64,000 bases of DNA, taken from positions 23,332,685 to 23,396,684 of the forward strand of contig CP141140.1 in NCBI GenBank assembly GCA_035235625.1. The letters run 5' to 3'. The position numbers and the translations under genes are program-made. Positions 49,501-61,186 of the stretch are shown piece after piece; position 1 is the stretch's first letter, and each line of letters opens with the position of its first letter. The DNA is from Saururus chinensis. Taxonomy: Eukaryota; Streptophyta; Magnoliopsida; Piperales; Saururaceae. Below the pieces are notes generated by a model that worked only from the letters and a program-made list of their open reading frames with translations, had not been told where the DNA came from and ran no database searches.

Positions 49501-50269
49501 TCCTACTTGGTTGGCTTTTCCTGCCACTTCTATTCAAATGCAGTTGTGGGTCATGCCCTTCCACTCTGGTCAAGTCCTTCTTGAGCTAGGAGGGGTAAAT
49601 GGTACTTCCTGGTGGATTTAGGGGCCTGGTGGATTCCAAGGTGTTTCGTTATCATTTGTCACTTAGGTTGACATCAGATGAGTTTGTCTATCATTGAGAT
49701 TAGACGGGGATATTAATTATCGAACAATAGTTTGAGAGATAATTAATAACATTGATTGATATTGCTTGTTTAATTAAAACAAGTGGAATGATTAAAGGAC
49801 TTGCAAAAAATATAGGCTACTTGAAAATACTTAAGCATTGCATGTGTGATGCTATGCTTCTTAGTATAGTGTAGTATTAGGCAGAACTACGTCTGGATCC
49901 AATCTTGTTCGAAACATTAGAAATGTTGTCTGATGAGTACATAGGTAGCTAACATCGGGTGATGTTGGCCCGATCAAAAAAATATTAAATAATACTTTTG
50001 TTCTTTTAAATGCTCCTCCAAGGGGAGGAGATGTTTTGTTGCTTGTTTGGTCTTGTTTGCTTGCAGGTTCTTTAGATGGGGACGTTGCAAGATTGGGATG
50101 TTGGTGGGCATTTGAGGACGATGTTGCCTCACTTAATTTAATTCATGCTATAAAAACTATTATTATAAGTAAAGTTTATCCTAATTCACTCTGTATACAT
50201 CACTATCTCATTATAGAAATGAAAACAAGATATTATCTCAATAGTAATTCTTCTTGAATCCACTATAAT
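46511..50269. mobile_element. LTR-retroelement-derived DNA, not resolved (fossil)
   Basis: 46680-46800 has the look of an LTR promoter: TATAAAA at 46770-46776 followed by 'ggccttcttaggcac'. 48000-48260 is GC-rich. Around 49876-49960 the minus strand resembles 44575-44660 of the solo LTR (shared 'acgtagttctgcctaa' and 'ttggatc' with similar flanks), so part of this stretch is a related LTR in opposite orientation. No coding remnant and no boundaries were established. Confidence 0.35.
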
Positions 50270-51036
50270 TCAGTTATCCTTTTCAACCTAAATTTTGGGA
50301 TCTCTAATCAATTAAGTTGGGTTTCCATTATGGTGACTTAATGCATAATCTTTAAGCCTACTCCCCTCGATGAACTGCTCACTTGTTCTTTGGTTAAACC
50401 CATAGTAAGTTGATCCATAATATATGCCTTTAGACCTAACATAATAAAAAAAATTCTACTAAAAAATAATTATTTTATGATATTATATCTCTAATGTATA
50501 TGTGGAGACTTACTAAGATACAAGTTACTTTGTACTTTTCTTATTGTCGATTAGCTATCACAATAGACACAAATAGGTAGCACATGCTTCCTCCACATTA
50601 GAATATCCTCTAAAAATATTGAAGTCACTCTGGCTCTTTGTCTGCTCTATTAAGTGCAATAAATTCATATTTTATTATGGATCTTGCTATGTACATTTGT
50701 TTAGAGGATTTCTATGACATTGTTGTATCTCCAAGAGTAAATACATACCTACTTATAGATTTTAAGTGTTTCATATCAATTAGTTTGTATAACAATAACC
50801 CTCTAGTATTATTGTATATCTTATATAATGCAATCCATAGTTTAAGATTTATTTTAGAAATCTAAGTACCCTAACTACAATCTTCCAGTGATCCACCCCT
50901 AGGTTGTTATCATATCTGCTCAGTTTACTTACTGTGTATACTATGCCTCGCCTTATACAATTCATTATGTAATTAAGATTGCCAATACTTTGGGAATATT
51001 ATAGTTGTGATATACTTTCACTAATAGTTTTTCTTA
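50270..51036 (-). mobile_element. Ty1/copia element, RNase H end (fossil, part 1)
   Basis: The minus strand encodes worn remnants of the 3' end of a copia polyprotein: the RNase H region with copia phrases around 'MARS', 'EFIAL' and 'GLTKEQV', in the expected order. It is broken, with many breaks. The rest of the element lies beyond the CACTA insertion at 59852-61180. The 3' LTR was not identified. Confidence 0.75.
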
Positions 51037-51824
51037 AATCACTACAACAAAATGTAGTATTAGCGACACTTAGTTAAGCTTCACTACTAACAACTATTAG
51101 CAACACTTATCTAAGCGTCGCTACTACTAACAATATTAGCGACGCTTTATTATAAGAGTCGCTACTAGTACCTATATTTACGATGCTTTAACCAACCATC
51201 GCTAAATATATATATATATTTTAAATAAAAAAAAGAAAAAAATATGACTATTAGCGACACTTTTATTAAGCATCACTAACAGATGTCACAATAGCGATGC
51301 TTATACAAAAGTGTCGCTAATAATCTTGATATTAGCGATGCTTTTGTAAGCATCACTAATAGTTGTGAATTAAAAATAATAAAAAATTAAAAATTTAAAC
51401 TATTCACGATGCTTATATATAAGCGTCGCAAATACCATTTATAATAGTGATACTTATATAATAACGTCGCTAATAATCCTGATATTTGTGATGCTTATAT
51501 AAAAGCGTTGCTAATAGTTGTGAATTAAAAATAATAAAAAATTAAAAATTTAAACTATTAACGACGCTTTTAGAGAAGCATCGCAAATATCAGGATTATT
51601 ATTGACGTTTGTTAACATGCATCGCTAATAACTTTATTAATTAAATTTATTTAATAAATAAATATTAAAAAAATATAATAAACTTCCTAAATATAATATT
51701 AAATTTTTAATGAAAACTAGCATTAATAATATATAAAATTTTTACTATTTATATATAGTATATTTTATTTGTTAAATTTTTTTATTAATTTTAAAATATA
51801 ATTTACAATAAAAGAGATAGTGAA

Positions 51825-53082
51825 GAGAATGCATGGAGAGAGAGAGAGAGAGGATAGAGAGAGATGGAAGAAAGAGATAGGGGGGGGGAAAGAGAGAGAA
51901 AGGGGGGGGAGAGAGAGGGGGGGGGGAACATAGAGAGAGGAGTGGCGAGGGAAGAGAGAGAGGAATAAGACAGAGAGAGGAAGAGGAGAGGGAGAGAGAG
52001 AGGAGAGGGAGAGAGAGAGGGGAGGGAAGAGAGAGTAATTTTATTTAAATTTTTAAAAAATTTCATGTATTTTTATATTTTTAAAATAAAAAAATAAAAT
52101 TAAAATAAGAGGGAAGAGAGAGAGGGGAGAGAGAGGATCAGACAGAGAGATGAGAGAGAGAGGGAAGAGAGATGAGAGAGAGATAGAGAGGGGAGAGGCG
52201 AGGGAAGAGAGAGAAAGAGAGGAATAAGATGGAGAGAGGAAGAGGAGAGACAAAGTGAGAGGGGAGGGAATAGAGAGAGAGAGAGAGAGGGAGGGAATAG
52301 AGAGAGTGAGGAGAGAGGGAGGGGCGAGAGAGAAAGGAGAGCGACAGAGGAGAGGGAGGAGAGAAGGGGAGAGAGAGGGGAAGATGAAGAGTAATTTTTT
52401 TTAATTTTTTTAAAAATTTTAAAAATTTTATTTTAAAATTAATTAAAAATAAAAAATGTATTAACGATGCTTACAAATATACATCGCTAATACCCTTAAG
52501 TATTAGCAACGTATAAGCATATAAGTCGCTAATACACAAGGTATTAGTGACGTATATAGTTATACGTTGCTAATATATATATATATATATTTATTTATTT
52601 TTAAATAAAAAATATAAAATAGGGAGAGGAGATGGAGAGAGAGGAGAGAGAGTGAGGAGAGAGAGAAGGGAGAAGAGAGAGAGGAGAGGGAGGAGAGAGG
52701 GGGAGAGAGAGGATATACGAGAGAGATAGCGGGAGAGAGAGAGGGGGGAGAGAGAGAGGAGATATGGAGAGACAGTCGAAGAGAGAGGGGGGAGAGAGAA
52801 GGGAGAGATGAAGAGTATGTTTTTTTTAAAAAAATCAATTTTTTAAAAAAAATTTAAAATTTTTATTTTAAAAATAATTAAAAAATAAAAAAATGTATTA
52901 ACGACGCTTACAAATATACGTCGCTAATACACAAGGTATTAGTGACATATATTTGTAAGTGTCGCTAATAGAGAGAGGAGATGGAGAGAGGGAGGAGAGA
53001 GAGTGAGGAGAGAGAGAGAGAGAAGGGAGAAGAGAGAGAGGAGAGAGGGGGAGAGCGAGGAGATACGGAGACACAGTGGGAG
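51825..53082. repeat. GA-rich tracts of the CACTA element, left block
   Basis: Four purine tracts (51825-52040, 52110-52395, 52620-52815 and 52970-53082) of GAGAGGGA type, separated by AT-rich spacers that carry 'gacgtat...atacgtcgctaat' hairpins. The last tract is cut by the hAT and resumes at 57820. The long open frames here are low-complexity artefacts. Confidence 0.9.
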
Positions 53083-53814
53083 TAGGGGTGTTAACGAGCC
53101 GAGCTGAGCCGAGTATTAGGCTGTTTCGGCTTGAGTTCGAATTGCTAAAGCTCGGCTCGAAGCTCAAATAAACTCGAACTTTTCAGCTCGAGCTCGGCTT
53201 GAATTAGAAATCCAAAGCTCGGCTCGAGCTCGAGCTCAATCTCGAACCTGAATAAATGAATCATAAGCCTTGGCTTGAGCTGGGCTCGAACTAAAAAAAT
53301 AAAAATAATCTATATATAAATATAAGGGAAAATTATATAAATAATAATTAAAAAAAATATTTACCAAAATAAACCATATTTCCCAAAGTGGTGTTCCTTT
53401 TTGCCATGCAGGCGCCAGCCAAGCAGATGGCGCTTGCGTGGCTTTTTTTTTTAATTTTTAAGTTGAACGACGAAATCAGGTTTAAGTTGATTTCGTCCTT
53501 CTAAATGACGAAATTGGGTCAAGTTTTAAAAGACTTGACCCGATTTCGTCCTTTTAAAGGACGACATCACGTAATACTGATTTCATCCTTTAAAAGGACG
53601 AAATCAAATTAATTTTTTTTTAAAAATCTATTTTAAACTAATTTTAACATATGTACCTATTCATTCATTCCATATATACCAAATATAACATTAAAATATT
53701 AACATCATCGAATAAAAACAAACATAAAATAAAAATATTTATCAAATATATTACATGACAAGTTAAAAAAATGTTTAGTTTTAAAATAAACGTACAACAA
53801 AGCTAATATCACAA

Positions 53815-54090
53815 TCTCCTACGTCCTCGTCCTCGACGGTGCTGTACGAGCTCCTCCTCATGATCTGCCTATTTCGGCTCTAGCTGTGTCTCCGGCTCGG
53901 GATGTGGCTCTAGCTCTGGCTCCTCACGTGCCTTTGCAACTCGGGAAGAGTATCTCAACGATGCTGATGCCCCCTTTAGGGGCGCCAGAGATGTAGTTGA
54001 AATTTCGGCGGAAGATCTGATGGAAAAGATCGCAGTTATAGATGCAGAAGCCGCGGTCGGTGCCGGTGGCAAAATAGTCGTGCTCTTGGT
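53815..54090 (-). pseudogene. Degraded coding fragment in the Mutator-like element
   Basis: The minus strand reads an S/A/T-rich stretch (…[15 protein letters not shown]…) followed by an acidic repeat (EPELEPHPEPETQLEP) and, after a stop, a basic tail RRGRGRRRL. A related stretch (SSKGASASSKCS) is present on the plus strand at about 55400-55460 in the other arm. Mutator-like elements of plants often carry 'plant mobile domain' genes whose proteins end in such basic tails, but the conserved domain itself is not here, so I leave the identity open. Confidence 0.3.
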
Positions 54091-54249
54091 TAAAGGAGAA
54101 TTAGATGAAGGTGGAAAGGGAAGCTGGGTTGGGGTTGGTAGGATCGGGGCTGGGGCTAGAGAGAGGCGAGGGGGAGGTGGACATGAAGAGGCGGAGTTAA
54201 CTAAAACATTAAAACCGTGGTATAAAAAACTGAGGGTCAGTTAGAGCAA

Positions 54250-54680
54250 TAAAAGTTGGTACATACTCTAGCAGTTAAAAAAAACTATAGCAAAAAACTG
54301 TTACAGTTAAAAAAAATTGAAGCAAAAAACTATAGCGGAAAAAAAAAACCTGTAGCAGCAAAAAACTGTAGCAGTAAAAGCAGAGAACTATAGCAGTAAA
54401 AAAACTGTAGCAGAAAACTATACTGGAAAAAACCTGTAGCAAAAACTGTAGCAGCAGAAAACTGTAGCAATAAAAAAACTATAGCAGAAAACTATGCTGA
54501 AAAAAAAACCTGTAGCAAAAAACTGTAGCAGCAGAAAATTGTAGCAATAAAAAAACTGTAGCAGCAGAAAACTGTAGCAGTAAAAGCAGAAAACTGTAGC
54601 AGTAAAAAAACTATAGCAGAAAACTATACTCGAAAAAAAACCTGTAGCAAAAAACTGTAGCAATAAAAAAAAACTAAGGG
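54250..54680. repeat. Minisatellite of 'aaaactgtagcag' words
   Basis: About 430 bp of short units 'aaactgtagcag' / 'aaaactatagcag' / 'aaaacctgtagc', arranged in a higher-order repeat of roughly 100-110 bp that recurs about four times. One stray unit sits at about 55148. It occupies the loop of the Mutator-like foldback element. Confidence 0.85.
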
Positions 54681-57264
54681 GGCGGATTTCGTTGTTTTAA
54701 ACGACGAAATCATAGAATATGTATGCTTTTAACTAACAACAAAGCGTCCCATGAGACTCTTCTCCTTTAAATGTCCAATATATGCTGGTCAGTGGATTTG
54801 GCAATTGAATGCTTAAAATATTAAAAAATTTTAAATGATGAACAACTAATGTAGATGCATGCTTCCCATTATTATCAAATGTCCAATATATGCTGGTCAG
54901 ACAAGGATTGGATTAACAAGCACCGAATCAATGCACGTCTTGGTCTCATGGCTAGCTAGAGTCACCGTAACAATTGTCATTTTCATAGTGTTGGTCCCAA
55001 TCTTACCAGTGGGGTGATTTGCATGTCAGAGGGACTGATCAAATTAATAGTTCATCAGCCTCATATATCCCTCTTCAGTACATTGTAATATTGATGGAGC
55101 TCATTGCAAATACAAAGAGATAGAGGACTAGTAAAAGCTTGGTTAAAAAAACTGTAGCAGTTAAAAAAAAGACTCCATTTTGAGCAGCATCCCACATTGT
55201 ATAGAGCATTTTGAGCAACATCCCACATTGCATAGAGCATTGCACGGCATTAGCATACAATATTGTATTTAAAGCATACAACATTTTATAGTATTGTATC
55301 TACAACTAGGACCACGGCTTCGTTGCTGGTACCAACTGCAGTTTATGTATCTACAACTGCGACCCCTTCTGCAAGATTTTCTACCCGGATTTTGACCACA
55401 GCTTCGGCTTCCTCGAAAGGGGCATCGGCGTCGTCGAAATGCTCTTTCACTACAACATCATCGCTCTCGTCGGCCCGATGACACTAGCGAGATCATGCGG
55501 ACGTCTATCTCGCAGGGCAACAACAGCTCTATGCACAGCTTCGTAATTTTTTTTTAAAAAAAATTTATGTGATTTTTAAAACTGATTTTGTCCTTCTAAA
55601 GGACAAAATCGGGTTAAGTAATATAAGCCCTTACCCGATTTCGTCCTTTAGAAGGACAAAATCAACTTAAACCTGATTTCGTCGTTCTAAACGACGAAAT
55701 CAACTCAAAAATTTAAAAAAAAGCTACGCAGGCGCCAGCTACTTGGCTAGAGCCTGTGTGGCAAAAAGGAACACCACTTTGGGAAATATTTCCCAAAGTG
55801 GTTTATTTTGGTAAATATTTTTTTTAATTATTATTTATATAATTTTCCCTAAATATAAAGTATATGAAGTATCACATATACTAATATACTTTTAGTATTA
55901 AATATTATCAAATATACTTTAACAAGTATTACGACTACACCCTAAACATTTGATTATAGTCACTATGAAAGAAGAAAACTATGACAAATAAGTTTTAGTT
56001 ACATAATTACAAGCAAGAGAGATGCTAAATTGTTCCGCAAGCATGAGAGACAACCACACTCTTTGAGGGTGGCACTGGTTGGTCTAAGCTTCAGGTTAGT
56101 ATATGGTTTGGGACTTAAAACATATTATTTAAGATTTTATTTTGATATATAAATAATAAGCATAGTATATTAATTTAAAAAATATATTATGTCACTATGT
56201 ATTATTTAAAAAAAAAAGTGAAGACATATTAGGTCATACATGCATCAGCATGCACCCAGTACATCTCTCACCATTAGATCAAAATATAAGCACATTCATT
56301 GATAACAAAGTACACCGCCAAATTAAAACTCACAAGCCACGTAAGTATAACCAATTGATGATTGTGATATTTCATATTTAGTGCATGAGCATGGGCATGT
56401 GCCAAATGTGTATAAAATAAAATTTAATTCAAATATAATTTATTAAGCCAATTTTGTAATGTTTATTTTACTTTTCACAAGTCATATCATGAGCCTGATA
56501 AATATTAAATAGAGGGCTTTACAAATAATTGCCATAGATATAAAAAAATTATAAGATTAATAAATAAAAAATACACTTAATCTGCCACTTGAACTCAGCA
56601 CTACACATCTTCAAAATTCTACTCGTCGCTTGCAAAAAGCAATTTTGTTGTTGTACAGTAAGTCACTATTTAAAGGGTTAGAGACATGTATTTATAAGCT
56701 TTTCTCATTTTGCCACTTGTTTCACAATTAAAATACATCTTGCAATGGACTTCTTATAATTGGCCAGTAGTCTTGACCAATTTTTGGTTTTTGGTACAAC
56801 ATCAGGCTCTACTAGAACCTGATTCTTCATCTTATGCTATCATTTGGACTCCATTAAACTCACAACTCTTTCTTTTTTGGACTCTAGTAAACTCACTAGT
56901 CACTGACACTGAGATGACCCTAGCTCTAGCTTTTCCTAGTTCATGACTAACAGTTTCTTCTTCAACTCGTCTCTATTTAGCCATAGTCACCCTAGTAAGC
57001 CAAGTCCAACTCTAGCAATAACGTCATGAACCTATCAAATTGCAACTCTTCCTCTTTTGATCAGCTTACACATGTCAGGGTTGTAGATGTGTATAAAAAA
57101 TGAAAGTGTTGAGCAAAAAATGAACCATGTATTATAGGCCATTAGATTGAGATTTGATGACAAATGGGGCATAAACCAATCAGTACCCTGAGTTATGTAC
57201 ACCATCAGATCAAAATCTAACTATATATGTACAATGCCCATGCTCATATAAACACCTCTCTCTC

Positions 57265-57297
57265 TTTCTATATATATATAGAGAGAGAGGGGGGGGG
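57265..57297. repeat. Palindromic microsatellite
   Basis: 'ctctctctttctatatata' followed by 'tatagagagagag' and a G-run: a (CT)n(TA)n(GA)n palindrome in the right part of the hAT element. Confidence 0.8.
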
Positions 57298-57819
57298 TAA
57301 ATGATCAATTATAATTATGTCTATATAATATATAAAGGGAGTAAGGGACATATTTTTGCGTTATTACTTAATATGTTTGTTGGAAATAAATCTTGTTTTT
57401 GGGTTAGGGATTAGGATGTTAAGTTATCTCCTCATTTTTATTTTAAACATTAGAACTTAAAACAATTCTTATATATTGGTAGTGGTGGACTAGTGGCATG
57501 TATGTGCATGTGTAAATATATAAACCCTAGGCCCTATATATCCACATCTACATGTATTATTTTTAATATATTTATTATTTATATATAATTTAAATTTTTT
57601 ATTTGAGTTTGAGCTCGAGCCGAGTATGAATCGAGTTTGAGTTTTTTTTGAGTTGAGGCAAGTTGAGTATGGACATGCTCGAACTCGGCTCGAGCCTATT
57701 CGAGCTCAAGTTGAGTTCGAGCCAAGCTTATTTCGAGTTGAGCTCAGATTGAGCCGAGCCAAGTGTAGCCTGCACTACTTGACGAGCTGGCTCGGCTCGT
57801 TTACAGCCCTAAGTGGGAG

Positions 57820-58085
57820 AAAGAGAGGGGGGAGAGAGAAAGGGGGGAGAGAGGGGGAGAGAGAGGGGGGAGAGAGAACGGAGATAGGGAGGAGAAAGAG
57901 GGGTGAGAAGGGAGATAGAGAGAGAGGGGGAGAGTGAGAGAGGGAGGGAGGAGGAGAGAGAGGGAGGAGAGAGAGTGAGGAGAGAGAGAGGGTAGAAAGA
58001 GAAGGGAGAGGGAGGGTAGAGAGAGAGGAGATAGGGACCGAGGGGAGAGAGTGAGAGAGAGAGAGGGGGGAGGGGAGAGAGTGAA
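57820..58085. repeat. GA-rich tract of the CACTA element, right block
   Basis: Purine tract continuing the one interrupted at 53082; after removal of the hAT and one copy of AGTGGGAG the two halves would join. Confidence 0.9.
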
Positions 58086-58349
58086 TTTCTTTTTATTAAA
58101 AATCAGAGTATTAGCAATGTATAAACTATACATCGCTTATATAACGTATGTATTAGCAATGTATAGGCTTATACGTTGCTAATACTATGTTGTAGTAGCG
58201 ACATATGAGTGTACGTCGCTAAAAGCCATAATATTAGCGACGTACAAGTGTATACGTCACTAATACCATTTGCATTAGCGACATATAGTTTATATGTCGC
58301 TGTTTAGTTTGTATTAGCGACGCTCACTATGAGCGTTGCTAATAAAAAA

Positions 58350-59340
58350 AAAAATTTTAAAAATAGCGGGCTAAATTTCGGCAGCTCCTATAAAACTACC
58401 CAGCCCCCTCCCCCATTTTCCCGCTGTCGTCGCCGCCAGCAGCCACCACCCGATGCCGTGCCGCCGCCTGGCCGCCTCACCTCCTCCTCAACCACTCACC
58501 CCCACCGCTCTGTCCTCTGGTGCGACCCCCCACTCCCTCCGTTCCCCTTTCTTCTCAATGTTGTCCGCCGCCGCCTGTTGCCTTGCCGCCGCCGCTTATA
58601 GCCTCGCCGCCCCACCTCCTCTCCATCTCGTCGCCCTGCCTCCTGCTCGGCCACTCGCCCCCGCTGCTTCGTCCGCTCCGATCCCCCAACCCCCGCCGTC
58701 TAGTCTCCCCGCCGCTTCCGGTCCACCTTCCACCGCCGCCCTCCCCCCCCTCCGCTCCCCCTCCCCCTACTCTGCCCTTCCCCATTTTCTCTCTCCCTCT
58801 GCTCCGATCCTCCCTCCCTCTGCTCCGGCTGCCACATCTCCCAGCCACCAGCCACCGTTCAGTCCCCTCCCTCCCCGCCCCCCTTCCCTCCCCTGTTGGC
58901 CCCCGCAATCCCCACCTCCCCCTCCTTCCCCCTACCCCAGTCCCCCCCCTCCATCCCCCCTGCTCCAGTTTGCCGCCCAATCCCCTCCCTCTCCGCCCCC
59001 TTCCCATCCCCCTGTTGGCCCCCGTAGTCCCCCCCTCCCTCCCCCGCCCCGCCTTCACCCCCTCCCTCCCCCTGCTCCAATCCCCCTGTTGCCCCGTCGC
59101 ACCCCCTTTGCCCCCCTCCCTCAAGTCCCCCTCTGCCCCCCTCACTCTAGCCCCCCCGCCTCCCTCCCGCCCCCCGCCTCCCTCCCTCTAGTCCCCCCCT
59201 GCCTCCCGGCCTACTCACTCCCTCCGCCCCTTCCCGCCTCCCGGCCCTGCTCCCTCCCACCACTCCCCCACCACCTCCCTCCCCTAATCCAATCCCTACC
59301 CCTCCCCCTATGCCCATTGCTCCAAACCAAACTGGGTATT
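58350..59340 (+). repeat. C-rich module of the CACTA element
   Basis: Strongly C-rich, with CCCCTCCC-type words and CCG codons. It gives a 308-residue proline/serine/alanine-rich open frame (58453-59379) and overlapping frames on both strands. The composition alone explains the lack of stops. The counterpart is 9960-10500. I do not regard it as a protein gene, although descent from a captured proline-rich first exon is possible. Confidence 0.7.
58389..58395 (+). promoter_or_regulatory. TATA box inside the CACTA element
   Basis: TATAAAA followed by 'ctacccagccccctccccc'. It sits at the same place as the TATA box at 9964-9970 of the other CACTA copy, about 60 bp before the first ATG of a proline-rich frame. 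Confidence 0.4.
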
Positions 59341-59851
59341 GGCCCGGTTTGGTTTTTTTTTATTATTGAATTTTTTTAGCGATGCTTTTACTAAGCATCG
59401 CTAAATAGTATTAAATTATTTTTATTTATTAATAATTATTTTTAATATATTTTTAATTTTTTTAAAAAATGTTATATATATTTGCGACGCTTACATAAGC
59501 GTCGTTAATAATCATTTATTTAATTTATTTTTTAAAAAAATTATATTTTTAAAAAAGATAAATTTTAAAAAAAATTAAATTATTTTTTATTAGCGACGTT
59601 TAATAAACGTCGTTAATACTATAGGATTAGCGATGTTGAATTAAAAGCGTCGCTAATACCATTCTAATAGCGATGCTTAATAAACGTCACTAATAATATA
59701 CTTTTAGCGATGTTTGAGTTATGCGTCGTTAATATACAATAACGATGGCACCTTTATTGATGTATGTAGTGACATTTATTAAACGTCACTAATAACTATA
59801 TATTAGCGACGCTATTAAGCATTGCTAATAGTGAAATTTGTTGTAGTGAAT

Positions 59852-61180
59852 ACAATGTTACATCCACATGTATTCTAGCTAGACATTATCATTCTTATTA
59901 AATTTCTTTAAAATTTTTCAATGTAGCGAGATTGAAACAATGAATATCTATCATATGTTCTAGTAATTTTCATTTCTATTATAATATTTGCAACACCTAT
60001 ATCTTTCATATCAAACTATTTTTTGAACACCCTCTTAGTAGTTTTAATAATTTTACCATTACTATCAATAATGAGCATCTCATTCACATCTAGGCATACA
60101 ATTATATAGTCATTAAGTCTTTCTTTAACAGAAACAAATTTATTACATTTATTAATTTTGAATCTATTTAACATCATTATTTTATTACAAATTTTATATC
60201 ACTACTTTAGTACTTGTTTAAGCCCATAAAGAGATTTAACAAGTGCACATACTTTGCTTTCTTGACCTAATACAACAAACTCTCTACGTTGTTACATATA
60301 TATTTCCTCATTCAAGTGATCATCATTGAAGAATATGATTTTCACGTCCATTTGATGCATTTCAAAATCATATAAAGTAGCAATAGTGATGCATCCTAAT
60401 TGAAATTATCCTTGTGATGGTGAATATATATCAAAGTAATCTTAACCTTCCATTTTCTTATATTACTTAGCCTTCATTTTTCTCTTAAAAATCCACTTGT
60501 ATCATATTGGTTTACTTCCTAGTGGAACATCTAGCAACTCCTAAGTATGATTTTATATAATAGATTTGATTTAACTATTTATAGCATATTTCCAATATTG
60601 TGCTTTATGAAAATACATAACTTCCTTTAAGGAGTTTGATGTTCTCCCACATTTGCTGCATCTAGGTTCATCATCTTCTCCTTCTTGATCTTTGTTATTG
60701 TCTAGTACATCATCCAAAGTTCTTTTAAGAGAGCTTTCCTCTTATATAGAATTACATGAAAAAATATGCTTTTAAGAAATAAAGCATTCTTAGATACATA
60801 ATCAATTATCCTTAGTATAATTTTAATCCTCTTGCGATTAGGGACCACCACTTTAGTTAAATACCCCTCACACCTTTAAGAATTTTTATAAAGGTTTTCT
60901 ACCTTTCCATAATACGGTGTGTTCAAGGTTTTCTTACCGGGTAATTTATTCTCCACCTCTATCACTCCTTAGATTTTTTATTTTCATTTCAAGTTGATTC
61001 TCAACCTCTGTATTATATAGTACAAACATGCTTATATCCTCATTTTCACTTCTAAACAAGTACACATAACAATATTTAGTGTAATCATCAATTAAATATA
61101 TTAAAGTACTTTTAACTCTTCTTGTTTGAAAAAGTTTTAAATCATAGACATCATTGTAAATTAATCAAGATGTTCAATAC
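59852..61180 (-). mobile_element. Ty1/copia element, integrase to reverse transcriptase (fossil, part 2)
   Basis: The minus strand carries worn copia pol: integrase core phrases (around 60900-61140, including 'LRSDRGGE'), then the reverse transcriptase region (around 60200-60400, with the 'QMDVK' start motif and 'SLYGLKQ'). The order and direction match the RNase H part at 50270-51036, from which it is separated by the CACTA insertion. It is broken, with many breaks. The 5' part is cut off by family B at about 61187. Confidence 0.8.
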
Positions 61181-61186
61181 TCGTAA

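Larger units (their letters stand above)
53326..55849. mobile_element. Mutator-like foldback element inside the hAT
   Basis: Ends GGGAAAATTATATAAATAAT and its exact complement, with the perfect 9-bp target duplication TAAATATAA (53317-53325, 55850-55858), the length made by Mutator transposases. Near-identical inverted arms of about 290 bp (53326-53620, 55550-55849) contain 'gatttcgtccttttaaagg' palindromes. Further in, inverted similarity continues: a short degraded coding stretch ('aaagggggcatcagcatc' on the minus strand near 53975, 'aaaggggcatcggcgtcg' on the plus strand near 55418). The centre is a minisatellite. No transposase is visible. Confidence 0.92.
53083..57811. mobile_element. 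hAT element inside the CACTA element
   Basis: Inverted ends TAGGGGTGTTAACGAGCCGA and its counterpart 'ctcggctcgtttacagccct' + A differ at two of about 21 positions. The perfect 8-bp duplication AGTGGGAG flanks them (53075-53082, 57812-57819). The subterminal zones (53090-53290, 57600-57800) are dense in 'gctcgagctcg' words, as in the relative at 42957-44226. It is 4729 bp long, of which 2.5 kb is an inserted Mutator-like element. No transposase frame remains; 55859-57600 is AT-rich without recognisable genes. Confidence 0.93.
51040..59848 (+). mobile_element. Complete non-autonomous CACTA (En/Spm) element hosting a hAT
   Basis: The left terminus CACTACAACAAAATG and right terminus 'aaatttgttgtagtg' are complementary, and the 3-bp target duplication AAT flanks both (51037-51039, 59849-59851). 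Total 8809 bp, about 4.1 kb without the inserted hAT. Both ends (51040-51640 and 59360-59848) consist of many 'tagcgacgctt' / 'aagcgtcgctaa' hairpins, the subterminal repeats to which CACTA transposase usually binds. The middle alternates GA-rich tracts with hairpin spacers, followed by a C-rich module (58350-59340) behind a TATA box. No transposase is present, so movement would need a partner elsewhere. The insertion split a Ty1/copia fossil. Confidence 0.93.

Noticed and set aside
58453-59379. 308-codon proline-rich open frame as a protein gene
   Set aside because: It lies within a C-rich CACTA module, where stops are improbable in every frame on both strands; no conserved domain or intron structure is visible.
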